Assembly: GCF_024169925.1 (NCBI RefSeq)
Contig: NZ_JALJXF010000001.1
Span: forward strand, 3,354,001 to 3,418,000
Direction: 5' to 3'
DNA: 64,000 bases
DNA from: Methylorubrum extorquens
Lineage (GTDB): Bacteria; Pseudomonadota; Alphaproteobacteria; Rhizobiales; Beijerinckiaceae
The stretch's first letter is position 1, and every line of letters begins with the position of its first letter. Below the pieces are notes generated by a model that worked only from the letters and a program-made list of their open reading frames with translations, made no database searches and was not told the DNA's origin. Below, in pieces: positions 55,765 to 64,000 of this stretch. Made by a program: the position numbers and the translations under genes.

Positions 55765-56028
55765 TCAGGCCTTGCCGGTGTCCTTGCGCAAGGCGTCGAT
55801 GCGCTTGGAGGCCTCCGCCTTGTCGAGGTCAGCCTCGAAGGCCTCCGGTGCCTTGGCCTGCTCTGACAGCGTCTTCAGGTAGGATGCCTGCGCGCCCGTC
55901 ATCGGCTCGGCACCGGTCGTCCACTCGTCGGGATCCTTGATCCGGTTCGACTCGTCGGTCGGGTCGACCTTCGGATTCTCGGCCGCCGCTTGGTCCTTCG
56001 TCGTCTTGCCGGTCGTCTTGCCAGTCAT
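55765..56028 (-). CDS. DUF3072-type small protein
   Basis: An 87-residue soluble protein: NPKVDPTDESNRIKDPDEWT, TGAEPMTGAQASYLKTLSEQ and APEAFEADLDKAEASKRIDA. The DPDEWTTGxEPMTGAQASYLKTL segment is the DUF3072 hallmark. Function unknown; highly charged, probably cytoplasmic and partly disordered. ATG 56028 gives a Lys/Thr-rich start (MTGKTTGKTTK). Confidence 0.87.
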   Translation of the reverse strand: MTGKTTGKTTKDQAAAENPKVDPTDESNRIKDPDEWTTGAEPMTGAQASYLKTLSEQAKAPEAFEADLDKAEASKRIDALRKDTGKA

Positions 56029-56082
56029 CGGGACACCCCTTCGTTCATGGATTGTTCTAAAAAACGCAGGGGTCCGCGCTAA

Positions 56083-56113
56083 GTTCCGGGCGCTTTGTTG
56101 ATGCGCCCGGAAC
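56083..56113 (-). terminator. Hairpin downstream of ilvE
   Basis: GTTCCGGGCGC, 9-base loop, GCGCCCGGAAC: a perfect 11-bp stem 17 bases past the ilvE stop. No T-tract on the minus strand, so possibly Rho-assisted. Confidence 0.5.
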
Positions 56114-56130
56114 CGTCGATCATGCATGCT

Positions 56131-57018
56131 TCAGGCGGCGGCCGCCTGCGGCTGCACCTCGGCGAGGTAATCGTCCATCAGCGACTTGGTCAGGGCCGCC
56201 GGCGTGAAGCGGTAGGGGCCGATCTCGGAGACCGGGGTCACCTCGGCGGCCGAGCCGGTGATGAAGCACTCGGAGAAGCCGGTCATCTCCTCCGGGCGGA
56301 TGCGCCGCTCGATCACCTCGATCCCGCGGCTTTTGGCCAACTCGATCACGGTCTGGCGGGTGATGCCGTTGAGGAAGCGGTCGGCCTGGGGCGTGTGGAT
56401 CACGCCGTCGGCGATGAAGAAGACGTTGGCGCCGGTACATTCGGCGACGTTGTCCTCCCAATCGAGCATCAGCGCGTCGGCATAGCCCTTGTTCTCGGCG
56501 CGGTGCTTGGAGATCGTGCAGATCATGTACAGACCCGCCGCCTTCGAGGTCGAGGGTGCGGTCCTCGGATCGGGGCGACGGTAATCGGCGATGTCGAGGC
56601 GGATGCCCTTCATCTTGGTCGCCGGGTCGAAGTAGCTCGGCCATTCCCAGGCGGCGATGGCGAGGTGGATGGTGTTCTTCTGAGCGGCGACGCCCATCAT
56701 CTCCGAGCCGCGCCACGCCACAGGGCGCAGATAGGCGTCTTGGAGGCCGCTGGTCGCGAGCACCTGAGCCTTCGCCGCCTCGATCTGATCGACCGAGTAC
56801 GGAATCTCGAAATCGAGGAGCTGGGCCGATTGGCGCAGTCGCTCGGAATGCTGGCGGCTCTTGAAGATCCGGCCGCCATAGGCCCGCTCGCCCTCGAACA
56901 CCGACGAACCGTAGTGGAGGCCGTGACTGAGCACATGGATCTTCGCCTCGCGCCACGGCACCATGGCACCGTCGAACCAGATCGTGCCTTCGCGCTCATC
57001 GAAGGGAATCACGGACAT
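56131..57018 (-). CDS. ilvE: Branched-chain amino acid aminotransferase
   Basis: PLP fold-type IV transaminase that makes or degrades Leu, Ile and Val. A protein of 295 residues. Features: IWFDGAMVPWREAKIHVLSH, HYGSSVFEGERAYGG, catalytic Lys region KHRAENKGYADALMLDWEDN, VAECTGANVFFIADGVIHTP and SECFITGSAAEVTPVSEIG. Length is standard. Divergent from the MarR/OmpR/kinase operon, a neighbourhood also seen in Rhodobacter-type petPR regions. Confidence 0.95.
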   Translation of the reverse strand: MSVIPFDEREGTIWFDGAMVPWREAKIHVLSHGLHYGSSVFEGERAYGGRIFKSRQHSERLRQSAQLLDFEIPYSVDQIEAAKAQVLATSGLQDAYLRPVAWRGSEMMGVAAQKNTIHLAIAAWEWPSYFDPATKMKGIRLDIADYRRPDPRTAPSTSKAAGLYMICTISKHRAENKGYADALMLDWEDNVAECTGANVFFIADGVIHTPQADRFLNGITRQTVIELAKSRGIEVIERRIRPEEMTGFSECFITGSAAEVTPVSEIGPYRFTPAALTKSLMDDYLAEVQPQAAAA

Positions 57019-57125
57019 CTCTCGAAGTTCCTCTGCGCGGCCTCGGCGAAGCGCGGGGTCGTCGGGTGGGGCAAATGCCGGCGCGCGGACGCGGAACGAT
57101 GCAGCGAGCGGCTGGACCGGCAGGG

Positions 57126-57154
57126 TTGACGGGTAACAACGGGGCTGAGATATG
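57126..57154 (+). promoter_or_regulatory. Candidate promoter of the MarR-regulator-kinase operon
   Basis: TTGACG (57126-57131), 17-base spacer, GATATG (57149-57154). Transcription would start near 57161, which makes the apparent ATG at 57152 unusable and supports the downstream start at 57239. Confidence 0.5.
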
Positions 57155-57238
57155 TCAACAACACTGACTTATCTTCCCAGGCCGTCCGGAGCCCCGCGAT
57201 CCGCCGCCGACCGAGGTTTTCACGACGTGAATCGTGTG

Positions 57239-57802
57239 ATGACGCCAGATACCGACATGGCGGTCCAGGCTCCCGGTGAGGCGTCTCCCTCGAACTGTCC
57301 CGCAGCGGGCGGCGACAGCGACGACCTGATCGAGCTGCTGTTCTTCGCCTATCGCGATTTCGTCGGCGATCCCGACCGGATTCTGGCGCAGTACGGCTTC
57401 GGCCGGGCGCATCACCGGGTTCTGCACTTCGTCGATCGCTATCCCGGCCTCACCATCGCCGAACTCCTCGATATCCTGCGCATCACCAAACAGAGCCTTA
57501 ACCGGGTACTCAAGGATTTGATCGACCAGGGCTATGTCGAGCAGCAGACCGGCACGAGCGACCGGCGCCAGCGGCTCCTGTTCTGCACCCCGTCCGGCCG
57601 GGCGCTGACCGCCGACCTGACGCGGGTTCAGGTCCGCCGGATCGTGCGGGCGCTCGATGCGCCGTCCGAAGAAGACGAGGCCGAGAGCGGACGCGAGGCC
57701 CGCGCGGCATCCGCCCAGGATTTTCTGCTCGCCATGATCGAGCCGGCCGAGCGCGCCGCGATCCGTCGGCTGATGGCCCGCCGCACGACGGGGCGTGCCT
57801 GA
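57239..57802 (+). CDS. MarR-family regulator (PetP-like)
   Basis: A 187-residue winged-HTH protein: [60 protein letters not shown] and the wing [20 protein letters not shown]. In Rhodobacter PetP is a MarR-type protein encoded just before the response regulator PetR, and both are needed for cytochrome bc1 expression; gene order here agrees. A longer frame starts at 57152, but that ATG lies within the promoter -10 region. Stop overlaps the next start (TGATG). Confidence 0.85.
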   Translation: MTPDTDMAVQAPGEASPSNCPAAGGDSDDLIELLFFAYRDFVGDPDRILAQYGFGRAHHRVLHFVDRYPGLTIAELLDILRITKQSLNRVLKDLIDQGYVEQQTGTSDRRQRLLFCTPSGRALTADLTRVQVRRIVRALDAPSEEDEAESGREARAASAQDFLLAMIEPAERAAIRRLMARRTTGRA

Positions 57803-58530
57803 TGTCGGCCGAGACCGCCCTCAAGGCGCGCCCCGAGCTTCCCGACCACGCGCCCCATATCCTACTGGTGGATGACGACCGGCGGGTACGCGAACTCTTG
57901 TCCCGCTTCCTCTCGGAGCAGGGCTTCCGCGTCACGGCCGCCGCGAACGCGGCCGAGGCGCGCAGCCGCGGCCAGTGCTTCGTGTTCGACGCTCTCGTGC
58001 TCGACGTGATGATGCCCGGCGAGAGCGGCTTCGACTATGCTCGCTCGGTGCGCGAGACCTCACGGGTGCCGATCCTGATGCTGACGGCCCGTTCCAACCC
58101 GAACGACCGGGTGACGGGGCTGGAGATCGGCGCCGACGATTATCTGCCCAAGCCCTTCGAGCCGCGCGAATTGATCCTGCGGCTCAACAACATCATCCGC
58201 CGCCACATCGCCGTGCCGGAGGCGCGTTTCTCGGGCGAGGGCGCGGTGACCTTCGGCCCCTTCAGCTTCCGCGCCGACCGGGGCGAGTTGCGGCGCGAGA
58301 ACGAGCCGGTGAAGATCACCGAGCGCGAGCGCGAGATCCTGACCATGCTGTCCCAGGCCCGCGGCGGCAATGTCGAGCGCGAGACGCTCGCGGGCAACGG
58401 CGGCTTGGCGGCCGAACGCACCATCGACGTGCAGATCAACCGTCTGCGCCGTAAGATCGAGCCGGACCCGGCCAATCCGAGCTTCCTGCACACCGTCCGC
58501 GGCGTCGGCTACCGCCTCGCCATCGATTGA
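57802..58530 (+). CDS. OmpR-family response regulator (PetR-like)
   Basis: A 242-residue regulator. Receiver domain about 18-135 with phospho-Asp in [20 protein letters not shown], Thr in [20 protein letters not shown] and Lys in [19 protein letters not shown]. Winged-helix DNA-binding domain at about 150-240 ([31 protein letters not shown]). Pairs with the downstream kinase eight bases away and overlaps the MarR gene, so the operon is MarR-regulator-kinase. Target genes unknown; by analogy with PetR, respiration. Confidence 0.9.
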   Translation: MSAETALKARPELPDHAPHILLVDDDRRVRELLSRFLSEQGFRVTAAANAAEARSRGQCFVFDALVLDVMMPGESGFDYARSVRETSRVPILMLTARSNPNDRVTGLEIGADDYLPKPFEPRELILRLNNIIRRHIAVPEARFSGEGAVTFGPFSFRADRGELRRENEPVKITEREREILTMLSQARGGNVERETLAGNGGLAAERTIDVQINRLRRKIEPDPANPSFLHTVRGVGYRLAID

Positions 58531-58537
58531 GGCCATC

Positions 58538-59944
58538 ATGGCGGCCCCCGCCCGCCCCTCCGCGACCGCACCGTCTCGAACCGGCACCCTCGCCGGGGCG
58601 CTCGGCCGCGTTCGGAAGATCTGGCGGCGCCTCAGCCGCGCCATCGGCGATGCCTTACCGAAGGGCCTATACGCCCGCTCGCTGATCATCATCATCGCGC
58701 CGATGGTTCTGCTCCAGTCGGTGATCGCCTACACCTTCATGGAACGGCACTGGCAGCTCGTGACCCGCCGGCTCTCGGCGGCCGTCACCGCCGATGTCGC
58801 CGCACTGATGGACATCTACGAGTCCTATCCGCAGGACAAGAATGCCGAGACGCTCTCGCGCATCGCCGGGGAGCGGCTGAACCTCGACATCGACATCCTG
58901 AAGGGCGCCAAGCTGCCGAATCCGGGGCCGCGGCCGTTCTTCTCGATTCTCGACGAGGTCCTGTCGGAAGAGATCCGCCGCCAGATCCGGCGCCCGTTCT
59001 GGATCGACACGGTGGGGCGCTCGAACCTCATCGAGATCCGCGTCGCCATCCCCGAGGGGGTGATGCGGGTCACCGCCCGGCGCAACCAGGCCTACGCCTC
59101 GAACTCGCATATCTTCCTGCTCTGGATGACCGGCTCCTCGCTGGTGCTGCTCGGCGTGGCCATTCTATTCCTGCGCAACCAGATCAAGCCGATCCTGCGG
59201 CTCTCGGCGGTGGCCGAGGGGTTCGGCAAGGGCCGCGAGATCGAGTTCAAGCCCCGCGGCGCCCGCGAGGTCCGGCAGGCGGGGCACGCCTTCATCGAGA
59301 TGAAGCGGCGCATCGAGCGGGCCATGGAGCAGCGCACGGCGATGCTCAACGGGGTGAGCCACGACCTGCGCACCATCATCACCCGGTTCAAGCTCTCGCT
59401 CGCCCTGGTCGAGCAGACCCCGGAGGTGGAGGATCTCCAGCGCGACGTCGACGAGATGAGCCGGATGCTGGAGGGTTACCTTGCCTTCGCCCGGGGCGAT
59501 TCCGCCGAGACCGCTGCCGAGACCGACATGCGGACCCTGCTGGAGGACCTGCGCAGCGACGTGGAGCGCCTCGGCGCCCATGTCGAGGCGGTGGAGATCG
59601 AGGGGAGCCCCCTCGTCACGGTGCGGCCGGATGCGATGCGCCGCTGCCTGTTCAACCTCGCCGCCAACGCCGCCCGCTACGCCGACACCGTGGCGATCTG
59701 GGGCAAACGCGAGCATCGCGCCTTCCTGGTCGCGATTGACGACGACGGGCCCGGCATCCCGGCGGAGAGCCGCGAGGACGTGTTCAAGCCGTTCGTGCGC
59801 CTCGACGATGCGCGCCAGGATGCCGGCGGCTCCGGGCTCGGTCTCGCCATCGCCCGCGACATCGCCCGCGCGCATGGCGGCGATGTCGCCCTGCACGACA
59901 GCCCGCTCGGCGGCTTGCGGGCGACGGTGCGCATCCCCGCCTGA
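58538..59944 (+). CDS. EnvZ-type sensor histidine kinase
   Basis: A 468-residue membrane kinase. TM1 near 48-70 (RSLIIIIAPMVLLQSVIAYT), periplasmic domain of about 120 residues, TM2 near 190-210 (HIFLLWMTGSSLVLLGVAIL), HAMP, then H-box MLNGVSHDLRTIITRFKLSL with phospho-His near residue 273. ATPase motifs: LFNLAANAARYADTVAIWG, DDDGPGIPAESREDVFKPFV, GSGLGLAIARDIARAHGG. The H-box has Ile after Thr instead of the more frequent Pro; this also occurs in other alphaproteobacterial EnvZ-like kinases. Cognate of the preceding regulator. Confidence 0.9.
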   Translation: MAAPARPSATAPSRTGTLAGALGRVRKIWRRLSRAIGDALPKGLYARSLIIIIAPMVLLQSVIAYTFMERHWQLVTRRLSAAVTADVAALMDIYESYPQDKNAETLSRIAGERLNLDIDILKGAKLPNPGPRPFFSILDEVLSEEIRRQIRRPFWIDTVGRSNLIEIRVAIPEGVMRVTARRNQAYASNSHIFLLWMTGSSLVLLGVAILFLRNQIKPILRLSAVAEGFGKGREIEFKPRGAREVRQAGHAFIEMKRRIERAMEQRTAMLNGVSHDLRTIITRFKLSLALVEQTPEVEDLQRDVDEMSRMLEGYLAFARGDSAETAAETDMRTLLEDLRSDVERLGAHVEAVEIEGSPLVTVRPDAMRRCLFNLAANAARYADTVAIWGKREHRAFLVAIDDDGPGIPAESREDVFKPFVRLDDARQDAGGSGLGLAIARDIARAHGGDVALHDSPLGGLRATVRIPA

Positions 59945-60077
59945 CCGAAACGCCCGCGGATCGATCGGAGATTCTGAAGCGGCGGGAGTTTCCTCCGGCG
60001 GAACGGCGATGCTAAGACCGCTTCGCATTGTTCTTCGGGCCGCGCTGCGACCCCTCAACGAACGCGAGTGACGTCGA

Positions 60078-60263
60078 ATGAACCCGCTGGTGCCGCTTTC
60101 CGTCGTGCTGCTCCTCCCGATCGCGGCCGTCTGCGCCGTTCTCTTCACGGATACCGGCATCGAGCCGGCCCTGTTCTACGCAGCGGTCAAGACCTTCGCG
60201 ATCCTGTTCGTCGTCGGCGGCGCAATCTCCTTCGCCGCGAGCCGCCTCGCCGCACGCACCTAA
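60078..60263 (+). CDS. Small two-span membrane protein, unknown function
   Basis: A 61-residue protein: MNPLVPLSVVLLLPIAAVCA and VKTFAILFVVGGAISFAASR form two hydrophobic segments separated by FTDTGIEPALFY. No family recognised. It lies between the kinase operon and the aminotransferase gene, 133 bases after the kinase stop. Codon use matches the surroundings, which supports it being real. Confidence 0.55.
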   Translation: MNPLVPLSVVLLLPIAAVCAVLFTDTGIEPALFYAAVKTFAILFVVGGAISFAASRLAART

Positions 60264-60390
60264 GACCGAGCATCTCCCACGAGACACCCGCCGCTCTGCC
60301 GTGCCCCGCGAGGCACGGTCGATGAGCGGGCGTTTCGTGAGGTCCTGCCGAATCCCGGCCCCGACCGGCGTCTGACGGAAGGTCGAGGCC

Positions 60391-61572
60391 ATGCTGCCTG
60401 TCGTGTCATCCTTCGAACGGATCGGCGAGGAGAACGCCTTCGCCGTTCTCGCCCGTGCCGGTGCGCTCGCGGCGCAAGGGCGCGACATCGTCAATCTCGG
60501 CATCGGCCAGCCGGATTTTCCGACGCCGGCCCATATCGTCGAGGCCGGCATCAAGGCCCTGCGCGACGGCCATCACGGCTACACGCCGGCCATCGGCATC
60601 CCGCCGCTCCGTGAGGCGGTGGCGCGGGACCTCCATCGCCGCCACGGCGTCGAGGTCTCGCCCGACGCGGTGATGATCGTGCCGGGTGGCAAGGTCACCA
60701 TGTTCATGGCGATCCTGATGTTCGGCGAGCCCGGTGCCGAGATCCTGTATCCGGACCCCGGCTTCCCGATCTACCGCTCGATGATCGCGTTCACCGGGGC
60801 GACCCCGGTGCCGGTGCCGATCCGCGAGGCCAACGGCTTTGCCTTCTCGGCGGAGGAGACGCTTTCGCTGATCACGGAGCGCACACGCCTCCTGATCGTC
60901 AACTCGCCGGCCAACCCGACCGGCGGCGTCACGCCGAAGTCCGAGATCGACGCTCTGGTGCGAGGTCTTGCCGCCCATCCCGGCATCGCGGTGCTGTCCG
61001 ACGAGATCTATGGCTCCATGACTTATGACGGGGAGGCGCATGTCTCGCTCCTCGCCTATCCCGAGATCCGCGACCGGCTGATCGCGCTCGACGGTGCCTC
61101 GAAGACCTATGCGATGACCGGGTGGCGGCTTGGCTGGTCGGTCTGGCCGAAACCTCTCTACGACGCAGCCCGCAAGCTTGCCGTAAACTCGTTCTCCTGC
61201 GTGAACGCCGCGACGCAGTGGGCCGGCGTCGCCGCCCTCGACGGACCGCAGGACTGCGTCACCGCGATGGTCGCCGCGTTCGACCGGCGTCGGAGCCTCG
61301 TCGTGGACGGGCTGAACGGCCTGCCGAACGTCTCTTGTATCACCCCGAAGGGCGCCTTCTACGCCTTCCCGAACATTGTGCGCACGGGTTGGAAGGCGAA
61401 GGCCCTGGCAACCGCACTCCTCGACGAGGCGGGCGTGGCGGTGATCGGCGGGCCGGATTTCGGCGTGCACGGCGAAGGCTATCTTCGGCTCTCCTATGCC
61501 AACTCCGCCGAGAACATCGGCCGGGCGCTGGAGCGGATGAACCGGTTCCTCACCGAGCACGCGCCGGGCTGA
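60391..61572 (+). CDS. Class I/II pyridoxal-phosphate aminotransferase (AspC-like)
   Basis: A 393-residue PLP enzyme. Signature parts: GRDIVNLGIGQPDFPTPAHI, HGYTPAIGIPPLREAVARDL, NSPANPTGGVTPKSEIDALV, IAVLSDEIYGSMTYDGEAHV, and the Schiff-base Lys in LDGASKTYAMTGWRLGWSVW. The C-terminus has the substrate Arg region HGEGYLRLSYANSAENIGRA. These match the aspartate/aromatic aminotransferase I-beta group; exact substrate is not determinable. Confidence 0.9.
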   Translation: MLPVVSSFERIGEENAFAVLARAGALAAQGRDIVNLGIGQPDFPTPAHIVEAGIKALRDGHHGYTPAIGIPPLREAVARDLHRRHGVEVSPDAVMIVPGGKVTMFMAILMFGEPGAEILYPDPGFPIYRSMIAFTGATPVPVPIREANGFAFSAEETLSLITERTRLLIVNSPANPTGGVTPKSEIDALVRGLAAHPGIAVLSDEIYGSMTYDGEAHVSLLAYPEIRDRLIALDGASKTYAMTGWRLGWSVWPKPLYDAARKLAVNSFSCVNAATQWAGVAALDGPQDCVTAMVAAFDRRRSLVVDGLNGLPNVSCITPKGAFYAFPNIVRTGWKAKALATALLDEAGVAVIGGPDFGVHGEGYLRLSYANSAENIGRALERMNRFLTEHAPG

Positions 61573-61755
61573 GATCGAAAGATGTCGTTCGCTCCCGCGA
61601 CAGCTTTCGCGAGATCTGCCTCCGTTTCAGGCACCGTGGGGTAATCTCGGCCTTTCTCGATTTTCCATGCATCCGAATTCGAGGCTGCGGCGTTACCGGC
61701 CCATGCTTCGCTGCGCTGAGACTGCGGCGGACGTCACAACGACGGAGATGCTGAC

Positions 61756-62169
61756 ATGAAGATCAAGACCCTTCTCGCTGCTTCGGCCATCGCGCTTGCT
61801 CTGCCCATGGCCGCCCAGGCGCAAGGCACGCTGCGCGGCGCGGAGCGCGGCGCTCAGGAAGGTTCCGATGCGGCGGGTCCGATCGGCGGCATCGTCGGCG
61901 GTGCGGTGGGTGCGGCGACCGGGACGATCGGTGGCATTCTCGGTGTCGAGGATCGTCCGCGCTTCCGCTCCTATGTCCGTGAGCGCAACGTCCGCTCCTA
62001 CGACTACGACGGTCGTGTGGTCGTCGGCTCGACGCTGCCGTCCTCGGGCGTGACGTACTACGACGTCCCGAACGACTACAACGTGACCCGCGGAACCCGC
62101 TACACCGTGGTCAACGAGCGTCCGGTGCTGGTGGATGGCCGCCATCGGATCATCGAAGTGCTCGACTAG
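61756..62169 (+). CDS. DUF1236 exported protein
   Basis: A 137-residue protein with a signal peptide (MKIKTLLAASAIALALPMAA, cleavage near AQAQ). A Gly-rich hydrophobic stretch follows (GPIGGIVGGAVGAATGTIGG) and a C-terminal DUF1236 domain (LPSSGVTYYDVPNDYNVTRG, TRYTVVNERPVLVDGRHRII). DUF1236 is common in Hyphomicrobiales; function unknown, periplasmic or surface location expected. Strong terminator follows. Confidence 0.9.
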   Translation: MKIKTLLAASAIALALPMAAQAQGTLRGAERGAQEGSDAAGPIGGIVGGAVGAATGTIGGILGVEDRPRFRSYVRERNVRSYDYDGRVVVGSTLPSSGVTYYDVPNDYNVTRGTRYTVVNERPVLVDGRHRIIEVLD

Positions 62170-62210
62170 TCACTCCTTTCGTGAGCCGCCCGCAACGGGC
62201 GGCACCATCC

Positions 62211-62241
62211 GGCCCCGGCACCCATTGCCGGGGCCTTTTTT
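62211..62241 (+). terminator. Terminator of the DUF1236 gene
   Basis: GGCCCCGGCA, loop CCCAT, TGCCGGGGCC, then TTTTTT. A second smaller hairpin (GCCGCCCGCAACGGGCGGC) precedes it. 42 bases past the stop. Confidence 0.93.
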
Positions 62242-62459
62242 GTAGTTCCGACCTGCCCCTGAGGGCTCGCACGCCGACCGTGCGGTGCCGCCACCCCGGT
62301 GACGCATCGCTCGTGCGCACCGGCCAAGGTCCCGGATGATCAGTGTTCGACCTGTTCCGGCCATGCTGTTGCTGAGATGCGAGGCACCGTACGCAACGCT
62401 CCGCGTGGTCCACTCGTTGATCCGTCCGAGACGATGTTTGCGCCCGGACAGGACTGACG

Positions 62460-62750
62460 ATGCCCGCCCCCGACACAACCGCCGAAAACCCTCCCGAAAA
62501 TCCGCCGCTGCCGGAATCGGTCCGTGACCATCTCGGTCATGAGCTGCGAAGCGTCTACACCGAGCCGGCCCCCGAGCCGCGCTTCCTCGGCGACGAACCG
62601 ACCGTACCGCAGGAATTCGAGCCGCAACTCCGCCGGCTCGAGACGCGCCTGAAGACACACGAGGAAGGCACCGAGGCCGTCGAACAGGCGCTCGACCGGA
62701 TTCTCGATGCCTTCGGCGTCACGCCCGACGCGGGCGATCCAAAGAAGTAG
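62460..62750 (+). CDS. Small protein with NepR-like N-terminal motif
   Basis: A 96-residue acidic protein. LPESVRDHLGHELRSVYTEP resembles the NepR anti-sigma core (pattern LPxxxRxxLGxxLRxxY), and is followed by PEPRFLGDEPTVPQEF. A helix (LRRLETRLKTHEEGTEAVEQ) ends near ILDAFGV. NepR inhibits the general stress sigma factor EcfG in alphaproteobacteria, but it is normally next to phyR/ecfG, which are not seen here. It could be a paralogue or an unrelated small protein; the match is by eye. Confidence 0.55.
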   Translation: MPAPDTTAENPPENPPLPESVRDHLGHELRSVYTEPAPEPRFLGDEPTVPQEFEPQLRRLETRLKTHEEGTEAVEQALDRILDAFGVTPDAGDPKK

Positions 62751-62756
62751 AGCGAT

Positions 62757-62858
62757 TCAGACTTTTCGCGCCGCCAGCAGATCCCGGATTTCACCCAGCA
62801 GCTTCACCTCGGCCGGCACCTCGGCCTCAGGCTTCGGCTTGGCCTCTTCCCGGGATTT
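62757..62858 (-). pseudogene. C-terminal remnant of mscL (mechanosensitive channel)
   Basis: The minus strand reads KSREEAKPKPEAEVPAEVKL then LGEIRDLLAARKV and stop. The end EVxLLxEIRDLL is the C-terminal helix of large-conductance mechanosensitive channels. The two TM helices that should precede it (to the right) are missing; sequence beyond 62858 is unrelated. A short ORF from 62951 exists by chance. So only about 33 codons of mscL remain. Confidence 0.55.
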
Positions 62859-63043
62859 TAGAACGTTCTGATCTTCGGCTCGAAGTTCCGTTCCGTTTGC
62901 AGAGGGGCTGCGACCGAAAGAAGACCAAAGTTCTGGTCCTGGCGGCTGCAAAGATCCGCTTTCCGAGTGACCGAATGCGGCACGCCTCCGCGAAGGGTTT
63001 TGTCCTTTTCGGTGGTGGGTGGGAGGCTCACCGCGATGGGCCG

Positions 63044-63736
63044 ATGGCGCCCATCGACCTTGGGACCTTCTTCATGGCCTACGACTTCTCAAGCCGGCCG
63101 AACCGAAGGCGTGCCGCCGCTCTGTTTGAGTCCCTCAAGGGCGAGCTCATCGATGCGAGCGAAGCGGTCGAGCGTCCGGCAACCATGCAGGCTGCAACCT
63201 CGTCTCCGCATTGGCGGCTGTCGAACGTCGCCGGCGTCCACCTCTATGAGACCGCCCGCGGCTGGAATGCCGACATTGCGTTCGAGGACCTACCCGTCGG
63301 CGTGCCGACCATCATCGGGAATGCGGTCCCCTGCACGACCCGGCAGGAAGCCCTTCAAAGCGCTATCCGGAACCTCTCGCTTTGCGCCGAGCGCGAGAAG
63401 ACCATCATGGCGAATTTCGACACCACGATGCGCTGGTTCGTATTCGACGACATCGAGGTACCGGTCGACCCCGGCTACCTACCCGGCATCGCCGCCAAGT
63501 TGGAGAGGGAGGGATGTACGCATGAGGACGCCCTCGGGCGACTGGCCTACCTCAGGCACGTCATCTCGGGAGACGAGCCGATGACCAAGGAGGCGGTCGA
63601 GGCTGCGGATGACGAAATCCGGGAGCGCCTTGCGGTCGATTGCGAGATCGCGATGGCTCTTGGCCGCACGCAATTCTCCCTCACCGACGGAGTTTGGGCC
63701 GACTACGCGCCGGCTGCGTCCGGACTGCGGCAATGA
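63044..63736 (+). CDS. Hypothetical protein, probably of accessory origin
   Basis: A 230-residue soluble protein beginning MAPIDLGTFFMAYDFSSRPN; ATG 63074 is an alternative. Segments VAGVHLYETARGWNADIAFE, DLPVGVPTIIGNAVPC and MRWFVFDDIEVPVDPGYLPG look like a folded domain, with a helical end (EAVEAADDEIRERLAVDCEI). No family recognised. It starts just past the mscL remnant, in DNA with slightly lower GC. Confidence 0.6.
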   Translation: MAPIDLGTFFMAYDFSSRPNRRRAAALFESLKGELIDASEAVERPATMQAATSSPHWRLSNVAGVHLYETARGWNADIAFEDLPVGVPTIIGNAVPCTTRQEALQSAIRNLSLCAEREKTIMANFDTTMRWFVFDDIEVPVDPGYLPGIAAKLEREGCTHEDALGRLAYLRHVISGDEPMTKEAVEAADDEIRERLAVDCEIAMALGRTQFSLTDGVWADYAPAASGLRQ

Positions 63737-63909
63737 CGTCCGGCCAAGGATCGGCAAGCGACGACGAGGGTCGAAACCAATTCAGCTTGACCGTGAAAAA
63801 GCTGCTCCCTTCCCTCTGCTGCCATTCACACGGTCAAGCCTGTCGCCTTCGGCCGGCTACCGTTCGGCATGGGTTGGAGCCGCGTTCCGAGATTGCGAAC
63901 GGCCCCTGA
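63733..63909 (+). CDS. Possible small ORF overlapping the previous stop
   Basis: ATGA overlap with the preceding gene; 58 residues beginning MTSGQGSASDDEGRNQFSLT. No recognisable features, so coding status is doubtful. Confidence 0.25.
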   Translation: MTSGQGSASDDEGRNQFSLTVKKLLPSLCCHSHGQACRLRPATVRHGLEPRSEIANGP

Positions 63910-64000
63910 CCGCACCTTTGCGATGGCTTGCTTCCCAGATGGCGCCCCGGGGCGGGCAGTCGTGCAGGGCTGCATCCAGTGCCTCCGCCCGCTCGTAGAT
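63857..64000 (-). CDS. Partial minus-strand ORF entering from the right edge
   Basis: Open from the window edge to TAG at 63859-63857. It reads YERAEALDAALHDCPPRGAI, then WEASHRKGAVRGRSQ. Too short to identify; could be the C-terminus of a real gene outside the window. Confidence 0.3.
   Translation of the reverse strand: MYERAEALDAALHDCPPRGAIWEASHRKGAVRGRSQSRNAAPTHAER

Overview
The window is GC-rich chromosomal DNA from an alphaproteobacterium, most likely a Hyphomicrobiales member close to Methylobacterium/Methylorubrum. That placement is an inference from gene content (CckA, alphaproteobacterial FliO, DUF1236, DUF2293 and DUF3072 proteins, a PetP/PetR-like pair, type III ThrB), a TTAA-N7-TTAA CtrA site and a GAAC-N7-GTAC SOS-type box. 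No marker here fixes the species.

Layout. 1-2.9 kb: the 3' part of a TonB-dependent receptor and two small exported proteins. 2.9-13.6 kb: a decayed prophage or integrative element ending at a tRNA-Thr gene. Its lysis region (N-acetylmuramidase, small membrane protein, holin-like protein) is broken by three insertions, IS5-type, IS630-type and IS3-type, and the IS3 element carries a second IS5-type element. Three target duplications can be read and the broken frames rejoin. Next come an AT-richer fused TPR/GT-D glycosyltransferase/FkbM methyltransferase gene, a divergent secreted 502-residue protein and three small unknown ORFs. 13.6-14.9 kb: tRNA-Thr, maf, yacG and tRNA-Phe. 14.9-19 kb: a second degraded element beside tRNA-Phe with a tyrosine-integrase remnant, a 19-bp perfect inverted repeat, an IS3 fragment, an AT-rich zinc-ribbon ORF and two ~30-residue membrane peptides.

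19-64 kb is mainly core genome. It holds an ABC exporter, an aldose-1-epimerase-like protein, a Mop protein, rplM-rpsI, a transglutaminase-like protein, lutABC (lactate oxidation), ccmC-ccmD-ccmG (cytochrome c maturation), a second transglutaminase-like protein and an FAD oxidoreductase. The flagellar block is fliO divergent from flgB-flgC-fliE-fliQ-fliR-flhB, behind a CtrA-type site and followed by cckA, the kinase at the top of the CtrA pathway. Then come recA with a LexA-type box, gst, a WYL regulator, alaS, a zinc peptidase, a YqgE protein, a peroxiredoxin, thrB, ispH, a Kef-type antiporter, a MATE exporter, a DUF937-like protein, a lone Flp pilin, DUF3072, ilvE, a MarR/OmpR-type regulator/sensor kinase operon, a class I aminotransferase, a DUF1236 protein and a possible NepR-like protein. 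The right end shows a 33-codon remnant of mscL abutting unrecognised ORFs, suggesting another junction with acquired DNA.

No wholly new multi-gene system could be demonstrated. The items most worth testing are the three-domain GT-D/FkbM protein with its secreted neighbour, the two tiny membrane peptides with a shared C-terminal motif, the long perfect inverted repeat, the homopolymer-dependent end of LutC, and the layered insertion history of the prophage remnant.
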